Shown piece after piece: positions 43,346 through 54,932 of a stretch of DNA of 64,000 nucleotides. The DNA lies in assembly GCA_964019055.1 (NCBI GenBank), contig OZ025212.1, forward strand, positions 2,572,657-2,636,656. The letters are read 5' to 3'. Origin of the DNA: Anthopleura xanthogrammica. Lineage: Eukaryota > Cnidaria > Anthozoa > Actiniaria > Actiniidae. The notes beneath the pieces were generated by a model that saw nothing but the letters and a program-made list of their open reading frames with translations, was not told where the DNA came from and ran no database searches. Position 1 is the first letter of the stretch. Each line of letters opens with the position of its first letter. A program made the position numbers and the translations under genes.

Positions 43346-43810
43346 GCAGCATCTAGGTCACAGACTTATTTGAAAAATAGTTTTACAGCATGATGTGCAA
43401 AAGTATGACCACATTTAATGTATTTGAATGTATACTTCTATGCATGCGCTTTTTGCTGCCAAATGAGCTTTGACATGGATTAAAATGTGTCAGTTTAACA
43501 TACAAAAGCCTGTGCATAAAAACCTGTACACTTCCCACCTGCTCATCTGGCTGCAAAACTCACAACTTTGACAATGGGAAATTTTATACAGTGAGCGCCG
43601 ATATCCTGGCAGCCCTGTGCCACAGGTTTTTTCTTTTGACTCTGTTCTACTGAGTTTTGTAAATAGTTAACCATTTCTTACTGTCTCTAGCGCCACTGAA
43701 CTCTGGAAATGACACTATATAAATAGATTATCATTATTAAAAGTAAACAAATACTAAGCAATTATTGGACGAGAGACAAATAATTGCTTGCAAGACACTA
43801 ACAAATCTCG

Positions 43811-43844
<34 letters not shown>

Positions 43845-44568
43845 ATCATTCAAATTATTTTTTCTAATCTTTGAGGGGCAGTGCGCACGAGTCAAACAAT
43901 AACAAAGAAGTCAGCTCATTTTTTCAGGGAAGCGAGCTATTGTCAAATGCAGCGTTACTGCGCACGAGCAGACCGTTATTTGCAGTAAGATGGCTCTGCA
44001 CCGTAAGAAAATAATTTGAATGATAAATTAAAATGTGGTCACTTTTTTGCGCACTGTGCTGTAATACACAATAAGAGAAAAATTATTTTTTTATATATCA
44101 CTAATTATGACCTTAAAATGAATCTAGCTGATATGCATTTCCATCATTTGGACGGCTGGAGTATTTTGACTAAGTGATAAGCAATAGCCTACTGATCAGT
44201 ATTGGTTGAACCTCTTATCTATTGCTCCTCATTGTCACTATTACTGTCTTGTACATCATTTGTGTTGCTGCATTTGACATCCTTTATTATAAAGATCCTT
44301 ATACTGAATGTACTTTCTATATCATTGAAAAAATATCAGTTGCAAAATAACTATTTGTTATGTTTTTATAAAGCGCAATTTGTGTTACCATGGCCACCTA
44401 AATTGACTTTTACATCCATATAAGCATATCAGAGATCTTTTCATTGAATAACTTAGTGATTTATTTCCTTTCTTTATTTGGTTAGCTTACATGTAAAAAG
44501 CTGGTTGGGTGGGCATGGTAGCAGACATTGCACTATTGTCTCTCTTTTTTTCACTTTTGTCTAAATTA

Positions 44569-44886
44569 AGGTGTGGTATCATAAGCAACAAATTCATGCA
44601 ACTTGTTGCACAGGTATCCCAAGCTGGGTTTCTGTGGTATCCTATCGAACTTATAAGGCAATGTATGGCGATTTTTAGAAAAAATTAAAAATCAGTAAAT
44701 CACACAAATAAATGTTCCTACTTGTGTTTCGTGTTTTCCTTTGAGTCTGTGCAGTTTCAGGTCATTTGCAGCAATATTGAGCGAGTATCGTGGTGGAGTA
44801 TCCCTCGTACTTAAAACTTGGTGGGGTGGTAATTACAATGTTGCATGACAAGTTGCAAGATATTCTTAGTTGTATTACTGCACCTT
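44569..44886. repeat. Diverged GCAACAA repeat copy
   Basis: Starts AGGTGTGGTATCATAAGCAAC and ends TTGTATTACTGCACCT. The core is replaced or expanded by other sequence, but CATGCAACTTGTTGCAC and TTGCATGACAAGTTGCAA remain. Confidence 0.65.
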
Positions 44887-45167
44887 TAGTGTATAGAAGT
44901 TCACACAGGAACTGTATGATAGCATATTTACAAAGATTTTACCAATAAATCTACTTTTATCTACACTGGGACTTGCCTCAATGAAGATAATCATGTTTAT
45001 CTCAAATAAACCAAAACTAGCATGCATCCAAGCCATAACTAGACCTTGAATCGTATTTCCTTTGACATTGAATTACTGTATTATGTAGAGGACTGAGGTC
45101 TAAGGTTATTTGTTCTCAATCTGGCATAGACAATTCTGACAGTTAGTTGCTAATTTACTAACTAAGG

Positions 45168-45332
45168 CCCGGTTCAGACATCGAACTTTTGCTGCATCAA
45201 GTCAAGTGCTGTTTTCCCTAAAACTAGTAGAAGTATGTACTAGATCAAATATTGTCTCCTGGCACTAAGCAAAAGATCTGATAGCTTATGTGGTAGTTCT
45301 CAATTAAATTTGATGCGACAAAACTGGGCCTA
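45168..45332. mobile_element. MITE, copy A
   Basis: GGCCCGGTTCAGACATCGAA at the left and TTTGATGCGACAAAACTGGGCC at the right are imperfect inverses. The centre GTGCTGTTTTCCCTAAAACT and AGAAGTATGTA recurs in the copy at 50.4 kb. Confidence 0.65.
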
Positions 45333-45476
45333 AAGCAAGTTAGAAGAAACCAGGGTAATTATGACTAATAATGTCTCTATATATACCAAAAAAAGAAAAA
45401 ATCCTGACTCCGATTAATTTGATTTTCATCATAACCAATTTTTATATTCAATTTGACTTCAATAAAAAATATTTTT

Positions 45477-48400
45477 CTAAATTCTTTTTGACCTGTAAAT
45501 GTTTAGTTTTGTACTTAATGATTTCTGTTTTTGTTTTTGCTTCAGCTTTTGTTGTGCTTGTAGTTTCTTTCTTTCAATTTCTGCTTTACTGTACAAAGGC
45601 TTGCTCTGTGAAGGCTCCACCTTCAAGTTTGGATTTCTTTCTTTAAGAACCTTCTTGCTTTCTTCATACTTTAAAGTACTTCTCACTTTTGTGTACAAGG
45701 GATTGCTTTGTGACGGTTCCACCTTCACTTCAAGAGCCTTTCCTTTATAATTTTTCATATTTTCCTCTTTTTTGTTCAAAGGCTTGCTTTGTGAATGTTC
45801 CATCTTACCATTTTTCAAATCAAAAACATCATTTTGTTCTCTTACATTGGTTTGCGAGGTGGATGGAACGCTATTAACAATCGATTGTGTTCTTTCCACC
45901 TCATCCAAAGCTGTCTGCAAAAGATTATCTTCATCATCAAAATCGTCATCAATTTCCCAGCTCTCAGTTACAAAGCTGGAATCAAGATTCACATTTTCAT
46001 CCTTTTCCAACTTGTAGTTAGGGGTATTGTTCGATTGTTCTTGCACATTAAAAAACTGTGTATTCGTGAACACCTCATCCTTACTCTGATCATCACATAA
46101 AGCAGATATATCCACTTGGCTCAAAATATCATCCCCTTCTTCATCCTCCCAATTAAAACCATCAAAATCATCTACTGATGGTAGAGGGGGGCTTTTTAGT
46201 TTAACATTGGTGCTTGTAGACTTTGTATCCAATTTATCTTTGTCCTTGGAGTATGGTGATGTGTATGGTGATGCACATGTATTCTCTTTCTTTATGGGCT
46301 TTACTACAATGCTTGAGCTGTAAAGAAAACCAGGAAATAAATTACTTTCTCTACTTGCAATATCACAATTGATAGCCCAGGACTCAAAATAATGACCAGT
46401 CATACGCCGATCAAGATGTCTGGCATATGATATTTTATTAATTTTTTTTTTCAAATATGACCGGTCAACATGTCTGTTTAAAACCATATTTGACTGGTCA
46501 AGTACCAAATTTGGCCAGACATTGACCATTGACCAGCCGTTATTTTGAGTTCTGATAGCCTATATACAACTGCTCTATTCCCATATTTTTTCTCTCAGAG
46601 TGGGGAGAGGGGTTTTAAGGGTGGACAGACATTGACCGTTGACTGGCTGTTATTTTGAGCCCTGATAATATGTTTAAAAAAAGCCTATTACCTTTGGTTG
46701 GTAGATGTTGATGGTTGAGTGGATACATTTTCTGCAAGAATAAGACATAGCATACATCACTCGACACTTGTTTGAAATGGGTTTATTCAATAATTATATA
46801 ATTTGTCAAATGAATATGTTCAGCACTAACCTGTATCTTGCATCATGTTAGCAATCATTTCTAATTCTTTGGATAGCTTGTTTTTATTTCTTCTTGATTT
46901 TCTCATCTCCCTACAGAAAAAAATTACTGTTTTCTTAAATCATCAAGAGAAAATCTTTGGTTCAATGTGATCTACTAGAGCAGTTTTCGTATGAGTGGGA
47001 AACAATGTGGCTTACTGTATTCTACCATACCTTAACTACACATTTTGATTGGATGAAATTACTTGAAGACAATGGGAAGCCATTTCAGTGTTATGACATG
47101 TCATACTGTGGACACGCGTGAAAAACGTCTGCGCATGCTCTAAGTCCGTATGCAAATTAGTCAAAAGCGTCTTCTTGCTATTGTAAAAATATGCAAATTT
47201 GACTTTCACACTTGCCTGAAGAATAGTCTTTACAAAATGCCAAAACTTAGAGTCAGTTCTTGAAACTTAAGGCTAACTCTTTCATATTGTCTTTATTAAT
47301 ACATTATCTTGGTCTCACAAAAGTATACCCATGAAATTTTTTGTATACTCGGAGAAAACAAAAATTTATTTTCTCACTAAAACTCTTGTAAGTTCTTGGA
47401 AAGCGTGCGGAAAGGCACACATGCGCAAACGTTTTTCTCTAGTGTCCATACTGTGTACATGCTGCAAGTCAGTACTGTATGTTTCCCACTCATACAGAAA
47501 CCACTCTATCAATTTACTGCATTAATCCATCCAATTCATCTTTAAGTTATCAAAAAACAAGAGTGGTGAAGAGATGGAGCAGGTTTCTCTCACCTCTGGG
47601 GTTCAAAGGTTTTGCTTCGGATTTTCGTCAATCCCTCTTTAAAACCCAACATGCTGTTCACTTACCTAGGTCTTCGACAAGGAGTCTTTAGCTGGCTCCT
47701 TTTCTTACTGACTGACTTGACTTTTTCACCATCATATTTGTCACTTGCAGCATCAGAGTGACTAACCTCTTCCTCTAGCCAGTAGTTTAATAGACTATTA
47801 TTTGTTGGTGTTTGTCCAGTCTGTAAATAATTATACACACATGCATTAAACAATATGTTGACCATACCAATCACTCTGAGCTAAGGACTGCAGATAGGAC
47901 GATCATCATTTGACATACAGCAAGATATGTTCCAACAGTTTTCAGAATTTTTATTTGATTCAGACAAAACAACAGAAGTCTGGAGATATAATGTGACCTG
48001 TGAAAATCATGGCACCGATGTGCTGTCTTGATTTGATAATCAGAGATATCACACACTATGATTACATGGGTCAATTAATTGATGGCTTTGGTTTCATGCC
48101 GATTCAGTGACCATACGATCATATGAAATCTACTCCAATTATGATGATGGGTATAGATAGGCATTTGTTTAATCCCCTAAGCTAGTATTACCTTACTTGC
48201 AAGCTTCTTTACTAAGTCAGATATCTCACCACCACTGCTGCTACTGTCACTACCAACATGCTTTTTTCTTTTGCCTGTTATAGTAAAACATTATTTATTC
48301 ATTCAAAATATTATTGATTTATCCTAAAAACATGCTTAAAACTCTTAAATCCCAAAAGAACAAGTGTAGTATGTCTTGGACAATGACACAAGCACATTTT

Positions 48401-49295
48401 CAAAACAGTTTTCATGAGCGACTGTCATCCTTGTTGTTGCCATTCTCATATCTTAGAGAGAATGACAATGGCAAGGAGCATGATGCATGCATTAAAAAAA
48501 GTTTTGGAAATGTGCTCACATTATTTTTCGACCTCACTGTCCTCACCGCTGTTATGGATTTTAAAGTCCCTAATCAATGAATGACGACAGTAGACTATTT
48601 CGAATTTTACACAATACCTAGCAGAAGGGTTCTTGATGGTGAAGGTGAGTTGTTATCCCATATAACATCTAAGCCTTGCTCTGCAAGGGGATGATTTGAT
48701 GTGATCCGTCTTGGAGTATAAAGTCTCCCTGCTAAGAAATATTCAAAGAAAGATAAGCTTAACTAAGTTAGTTATTTTCATAAATTCAGATGGTGGTACC
48801 TGGTTTCTTGTGAAACTTTTTGGAGGGGAGGGTATCCTCGCCATCAAAGGGAGAGTTGTGTTTGGAAAAGGCATATGAATCGCTGGAAGGTTTTTTTTTG
48901 GATATGCTCAAAATGATTACGTTATATGAAATCAAATGTCCGTGTACAACACAGGTACAAAAGTAACGCTTAACCTTTCGTATTAGTAATAAATGAAGGC
49001 ATAGGTTTTGTGGTGAGAAAGTAGCTTAGCTGGCGACTATTTCTTGCTCAAATCCCCGCTTTCTGAAGCCTTCAATTAACTTATAAACTATATTAAAATA
49101 ATTTTTCTTATGAATACACAGAAGTTGTAAGGATTGGATAACATACGAAGGTTCAAAAACCCAAAACAAGAATTTGAAAATCAAAGAAACCAAACGTAAA
49201 AAACGTATAAACTCACCGTCATTATTCGTCGAACGGCCCGGAGTTTTATCAAGAGAACGTCGTTTTCTCATCGGATAACAATCTTTTATATTCAT
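45477..49295 (-). CDS. ETAA1: ETAA1-like ATR activator
   Basis: Exons 49217-49295, 48618-48731, 48192-48274, 47666-47820, 46831-46910, 46692-46731 and 45477-46317 join in frame to 463 residues. The N-terminal region GRLYTPRRITS...DVIWDNNSPSP (Trp51), GKRKKHVGS and EISDLVKKLA matches the ATR-activation domain of human ETAA1 (FWDQNSP...DEISHIVNRI). An acidic SWEIDDDFDDEDNLLQ may be the RPA70-binding motif, and the C-terminal EIERKKLQAQQKLKQKQKQ fits the RPA32-binding helix; both RPA calls are inference. The protein acts at RPA-coated single-stranded DNA at stressed forks. It is shorter than human (926). SQSxPLYxK repeats recur four times in the last exon. Confidence 0.82.
46380..46560. repeat. 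GACCAGT foldback element
   Basis: GGACTCAAAATAATGACCAG at the left is the inverse of CCAGCCGTTATTTTGAGTTC at the right. A second partial right end is at about 46630-46670. Related in theme to 19.82-20.01 kb. Intronic in the ETAA1-like gene; open frames through it are spurious. Confidence 0.65.
46978..47512. mobile_element. Non-autonomous TIR element in ETAA1 intron 4
   Basis: AGAGCAGTTTTCGTATGAGTGG at the left and its imperfect inverse (CACTCATACAGAAACCACTCT) at the right define a roughly 535-bp unit. Inner pairs include GAAAAACGTCTGCGCATGCT against GCGCAAACGTTTTTCTC. No transposase. Confidence 0.7.
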
Positions 49296-50411
49296 TACTC
49301 ATTAGAGACGCTAGAATGATACAAAATAGCCGGTTTTGGGGCAGGAAATCTTGGTATTTTGAAGGAAGAGTTGATCAGAATTTTCTTTGAAGGAATCACG
49401 CTTTCAAACATGGCGCCCTATTTTTCGAACGTGCCTCGGTCTGGTGCTAGCGATTTGATTGGTTGCTAACACAACATCATTGATTGGTTCGAATTTGGAA
49501 AATCTGAATCCGGAATTGGAATTCCAGGACTGCGGACGCTGGATTGTAACATAAATTTGAGGCTCAAAAGAAGAAATCTTTAAATTTTCATTTTGGGGAA
49601 GCTGGGGAGACAAAAAAAATTATGAAATCCCTCTTTCATTATCATTATCGATCATTAACATGCAAAAACAGTTCCAAATAGCCTCCCTAAAATAATTATA
49701 GTCTCCCTTAAATTCTCTCTTGCCCTCTAGTTAAAATTAAAATTTTGCATTTTTGCTGTTAAATTATCGATTAGCTTCTCATCCATTGGGTTTTTCTCCC
49801 ACTGCTTTTGTATTTTTTATTCCACTGCTCAGTGGAAAAAAAAAAACACAACATTTTTACGAGGGTAGCACTAAATAGCCAGTGCCGGGCTAACAAACCT
49901 GTGGCCCTCGTTCCATGATCGAATTGGAATTTAGAAGTTGAATTTTAAGTGGAATTTAGAAGTTGTGCAGGATTGAGGGCAAACTATCTGCTACGCTACA
50001 CAGGCTAGGTTAATGTCATCTTGCTCAGTATGAAAGGGGAGCTGTGATGGGGTGCGTGTTGGGGGGGGGGGGGGGGAGGGGGGAGGGCACGGGGTGACTG
50101 ACCCTGTGAACAGAAACATCACAACACCAAATTTTACAACCTTCAATATAAAAAAAGCTCTTTATTTCCAAGATTTACAATCATTAAAATAAAAATAATT
50201 TTATTATTGTAAAAATATTTTTGACTACAAATAATTTTTGGATTATTCATATGCAGTCATTTCAGTTTTTTTATACCACGACTTTACCACTCAATTACTG
50301 AATATAATATATATTTTACAAATAAAAATGATATTCCTCAAATTCATATTATCATTTTGAACGAAAGGATTGGCATCAATAATTATTAGGCTATATATTT
50401 TAGTATAAGTT

Positions 50412-50580
50412 AGGCCAAGTTTAGACAGGTCAAATCTAATTGCCTTTGTGGTCAAGCGCTGTTTTCCCTTAGATTAGTACTTAGAAGTATGTAGAAGTAG
50501 GTGTTTTCTTAGCTGCTAGCCTCAAAGGCAATTAGATTTGATGCAGCAAAATTAAGTTTGACATCTGAACTGGGTCTTTG
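50412..50580. mobile_element. MITE, copy B
   Basis: GGCCAAGTTTAGACAGGTCAA and TGACATCTGAACTGGGTC at the ends, with internal TCAAATCTAATTGCCTTTG against CAAAGGCAATTAGATTTGA, and the shared centre GCGCTGTTTTCCCTTAGATT. Same family as copy A at 45.2 kb. Confidence 0.65.
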
Positions 50581-50814
50581 ACATATAACATGAGAAAATT
50601 TTAAAATTTTTAAAATAATTTTTAAAATAATAATTATAAAGTTAATTACTAGGCATACTTTAATAATAATTGATATCACATGACTGCATAATTCAATTCA
50701 ATAATATTATAATAGTATTTCAAACATTCATTGCAGACTATTAGCAAGGTTTGTAGGTGACTACTATTTTTTATACACTCAACCCAAAATAAAAGTACAC
50801 TGCACCAAGAACTT

Positions 50815-51232
50815 AAAGGGGGACTAGTACGAAAATCACTCAAAATTTAATTTGGCTGTAACTTTCTTGGAATAATCTTTAAGGGTCTAATAAACACATG
50901 ACCTATTGATTTGTTTTATTTCGACGAAGCCCAAAGGTTGGCTAAAAGACTTTACTGACATTTATTGTGATTACAATTGATTTTTAATTTTTTTTTTTTT
51001 CAGTATTGAGTATGAAACGAGCGAATATTTTGATCACAAAATAAAGGGAAGTGATGTATGGTGTTGAGTAAATCACGTCACTGATTCCTTTAAAAATTCC
51101 CAAAAATATAACACTTCCTATCAGAATATCAAGAAAAAAATTTAACCAGTGTTTATTAGACCCTTAAAGATTATTCCAGGAAAGTTTCAGGCAAATTAAA
51201 TTTTGAGCGATTTTCATACTAGTCCCCCTTTA
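50815..51232. mobile_element. Long-TIR MITE
   Basis: AAAGGGGGACTAGTACGAAAATC at the left is the near-exact inverse of the right end. Complementarity extends about 90 bp (ATAATCTTTAAGGGTCTAAT against ATTAGACCCTTAAAGATTAT). The central 240 bp is unique. No coding potential. Confidence 0.85.
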
Positions 51233-51427
51233 ATAATAATTACCAGTAGTTAAGAAGTAACAGTCATGCGTCATCATAATCAGAAAAGATGTCTTACAGA
51301 CTAGCTAGTGGATTTGACATTTTTATTTCCAGAAGGAAATTTTCTATTTTTTTACTAACACATGGCTGCTGCGAAGCCCTTCTAATATATATGACAAAAA
51401 AACATTTACCAACATATATAAAATACA

Positions 51428-54155
51428 TCAAGATGCATCACTCCAGCTTGTTCCCCCATACTGGCTCCCCCCTGAACTCCACATTGAAGATCCATCATCA
51501 TATTGGTTTCTGTTCTCATGGTCAGGAACTCCCCATCCTGTGTTAGCACTCATGCCATTTAATTCAGAGCCACCCCATCTGTCATCACCCTTTGGAAGAT
51601 TAGGCTGAGTTCCAGGAGACACCCGCAAACAGTCAGCATTGGTTGTGGATTTCAGTTTACTAAACTGCTGCACTTTATTGGGGGTTAATTTACGATTTTG
51701 TTTGGGCATTTTGTCGTTCTGCTCATGCTGTAAAGCATCAATATATTGATTGACTATGACATCATGAATGTCATCATTGTCTTCCACTGTCGCAATTTCT
51801 GGTAAGTCTTCATCATCCAATGATCCATGTACTACGACACTGTTCTCCCAGTCAACCCAGACATTTTTATCACCTCTCACCTTCCCTGTACTCTTCTCCG
51901 ATTTTGAATCATTTTGACTGTTAACACTTACATCATTTACTTTTTCTGATGGATTCATGTATTGTTTTCTTGATTTTTCTGGCTTGCGCAAGGGCTTAGC
52001 ACCAATACCATTCTTCCTGCTGTAATCCTTTAAAGAATTTTCTCTTAAAGGGTATTTGTTTGATTTTACACTTGTTGACAAAGGCAATATTTTCTTTTCA
52101 ACTTCCTTCTCTTCACATTTATCACTTTGTTCCGATGTATTCACATTGCACTGCATTTTTTCAGTTTTAAAATTACTCTGTGGAGTCATAATACCAGTGG
52201 GCGAATCATTTTTAACTTTCTTGTCTGTGATAACTGGTGCCTTGAGAACCTTAGACCTTGCATTTTTCATAAGTGTGTAGGAAGTGTTCATTCGAAGCAA
52301 TTCTGAAGGAATATTATCCTAAAGAAAAAGTAATAAAACATTCGATAAGACACACAATTTACTTTTATTACAAATATTTATTATATAGTTTGGATAGTAT
52401 GTGTGTGCTGATTGGTTGAGAACTGTGCTTTATAAGTGAACGGAGCACAGTTGCTGACACCATCTCCGCGCTGCAATCTTTGTAAAGAAATGTTAGAAAA
52501 CAGCATCGAAAACTAGAAAAGATTTTTCCTTTCTATATGATAAAACAAATAAAACAGCTTTTTCCATGCTCCACATAAGTACGATATCCTGGCAATCACT
52601 GAAACATTCCTAGACAACACTGTACTTACTCAACAGCTTACCATCGACAACTATAGACTAATACGACGAGATAGACCTAGAGGTTTTGATGGAGGATGCG
52701 CATTCTATGTTACCAATCACTTATTAGTGCAACATCAAAAGTGTTTAGACAACAGTAATATTGAGGCTATATGCTCACATACTACCACTCAGCATTGAAA
52801 CTTAACTACGATCCCAAAGATCCCCACACCTGGAAATCCATTTGCCTAAAGTGTAACGCAACGCAGAACATTTCTAATCCTCTTGCCTGCTGTACATAGA
52901 CATTCATTAACGTTACAATTTTCCTCTCTATCTTCCTGAATGTTGGACAACCAGAACACTTTAACTTATTTCAACTAGCTTAACTAGCATATCTTCAACA
53001 ATTAATGGGCCCACAGTAATTGGTGAAAGCTGTTGTGGTGTCCCTGCCATGTATTTTGACCCTAATTTTCAGTTATCAAACTGCATAGACCATTTTTAGC
53101 TTCTTTCACTTATTTTTTAAATGGCAAAGATAAATAAATAAAAAAAAAAATTAATTAATAAAGCACTTAGGAAGTGCCGAAAGCACTCAAGAAGTGTGAG
53201 CAGCACTCGCCTACAGCATGTGCTTCTCTTCACACTTCTTTCGTGCTTACACCACTTTCTGCGTGCGTTATTACTGAATAGTGCACAGAAAAAGCTGTTT
53301 TATTTGTTAAATATTCATCGATTCCATTCTTGAACTCAATCATTAAGTAATTTTGACATCAAAAAAGAATTCATGAACACTCCTTCTTTGCTCAATATTT
53401 TTGTTATGATTATTTATAACAAATTACCATTTACCTGATCTAATTTGAGTTCTCCTTTAAGTAGCATTTCTTGAACTTTTTTCCTCTTTGCAAATTCCTA
53501 CAAAATATGTATGAATACAAACCCTTAAGCTTACATACATGTATGTATTGCAATTCTCCTATAATTGCCGAGCGATAGGAAAATCGCAATACAAAACTTA
53601 TTGCGATTTTGAGCCGCCAATACAGAATATATTTTCTCCCAACTAGCTGCCAATATAAACCCGTATTGGCAGCTCAAAATCGCAATAAGTTATAGATGTT
53701 AATCTCAAAATATTTATACCAGAAAAAAAGAAAGAAAAAAAAGAAAGAATGCAAATATTTGGACATGAAATTACTGACCTGGGCATAAAGAGGGGACTTT
53801 GATATATCCAATAAGACTTTTCCTCTCCCAAGCATAAACTTTGGAGACAGTTTTGTCTTAGACACCTGATGAAACATTAACGAAAGCAACCATATGCATA
53901 TGTAATTTACAAAACTAATATGCAACTAATGGTATTAATTATATAAGCTTATAGATTAAAAAGTCAAATAAGACTATGCCCTTGACTGTTAATCTAACAA
54001 AAATCGACAGGCCTTTTTTGAAGATAGATGTCAGGAGATCGAACTACAGAAGCCAAACATTAATACCACGATTTTTAATATATAAGCTTAATACTAAGTT
54101 GGTTACGTATACTTACATCAAATGGCCACGTTAAATTTTCCTCGTTGACTTGCAT
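51428..54155 (-). CDS. Unrecognised four-exon gene
   Basis: Exons 54117-54155, 53779-53865, 53435-53497 and 51428-52318 join at phase-0 GT-AG introns to give 359 residues. I do not recognise the family. The N-terminal third is compact and looks conserved in style (LGRGKVLLDISKSPLYAQ, EFAKRKKVQEMLLKGELK). The rest is hydrophilic, Lys/Ser/Asn-rich and probably disordered, ending in a Gly/Ser/Trp-rich tail (GWGVPDHE, MWSSGGSQYGGTSWSD). No membrane segment or signal peptide. It is head-to-head with ERMARD, start codons 777 bp apart. The exon structure is well supported; the function is not. Confidence 0.65.
52574..52798 (+). mobile_element. LINE endonuclease fragment
   Basis: One open frame reads YDILAITETFLDN, then IDNYRLIRRDRPRGFDGG and CAFYVTNHLL. 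This is the APE-type endonuclease pattern (ILALTETWL...GGGVAIYV) of CR1/L2-like non-LTR retrotransposons. It is truncated at both ends, stopping at TGA 52796-52798. It sits in the last intron of the unrecognised gene. Confidence 0.75.
53594..53693. repeat. Hairpin repeat
   Basis: AACTTATTGCGATTTTGAGC pairs with GCTCAAAATCGCAATAAGTT; inside, GCCAATAC pairs with GTATTGGC. Stem about 29 bp. An additional AAAATCGCAATAC lies just to the left. Confidence 0.7.
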
Positions 54156-54932
54156 GATTCAAGGCTTTTTGACTAAATATGAAGAACAAATGTTGAAAAT
54201 TAGACGTTAGAACATGTGGCAATGACGTCCTTTCTTGGTCTTTAATAATCGTATCAAATATAATAAACCAATATTCCGCATTTGTAAGCCTATGTATGAT
54301 TGCGAAGACCTACAGTTAAATCGTCCATCACAAAACACGCGATCAAACAACTCACCTTCATCAATGATCGACCAAAGACATCACGAATAAAAACAGAGAT
54401 CTCAAACAGCTCGCTCTGTGGTAAAGGAGCACATATTCAAGGCCAGACGGGCGTGGAATATTTTTATAAATTCAGTCAGAAAAAAACTTGACTGAACTGA
54501 AAAATCTCAAACTCTAAAATTGAATCAGTGACCAGGCCTGTCTGGTTCCATCAAAGGTAACCCAAACTAAGATTAGCAAATTTTGCTAATCCTTCGTTAA
54601 AATAGGAAGAAATAATAAATATACTTTATATTTTACATTTAAATCAATTCAATGCTTGGAATATATTTTAAACTTTTTAACAAATATTTAGCAATAAAAC
54701 CCGCTATTTGGGTTACCTGTGGTATGTAAACTAAAATCAAAATGGCGGGCAAAGTTGCGGAAAAATTAATCATTCTTATTACTTCAGTTATTTTTAGAGC
54801 TTAATCCTTGGATTATCATAATATTTTTGTCCGCTTGAAACTTTGTGACCCTTGGGTAGTCTATTTTCGATATCTTGGCTTTTCGCCTTGATTTTATAGA
54901 TTCATAGAGATTCCAAAATAATATATCCACTC
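54156..54932. promoter_or_regulatory. Divergent spacer, unknown gene / ERMARD
   Basis: Must contain both 5' ends. No coding exon seen; an inverted GATTAGCAAATTTTGCTAATC hairpin is at about 54572. A 63-codon plus-strand frame at 54300 has no recognisable features. Confidence 0.4.

Larger units (their letters stand above)
43346..45476. other. Spacer between convergent 5-alpha-reductase and ETAA1-like genes
   Basis: No exon recognised. Holds a diverged GCAACAA copy (44569-44886) and a foldback element (45168-45332). Frames at 44202-44423 and 45371-45646 are not protein-like; the latter is antisense to the ETAA1 tail. Confidence 0.5.
49296..51427. other. Spacer between two minus-strand genes
   Basis: No exon recognised. 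Contains an inverted SINE tail at 49850-49935 (TTTACGAGGGTAGCACTAAAT ... GGCCCTCGTTCCATGATCGA), a G-run at about 50061-50085, a MITE at 50412-50580 and a long-TIR MITE at 50815-51232. Confidence 0.5.
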
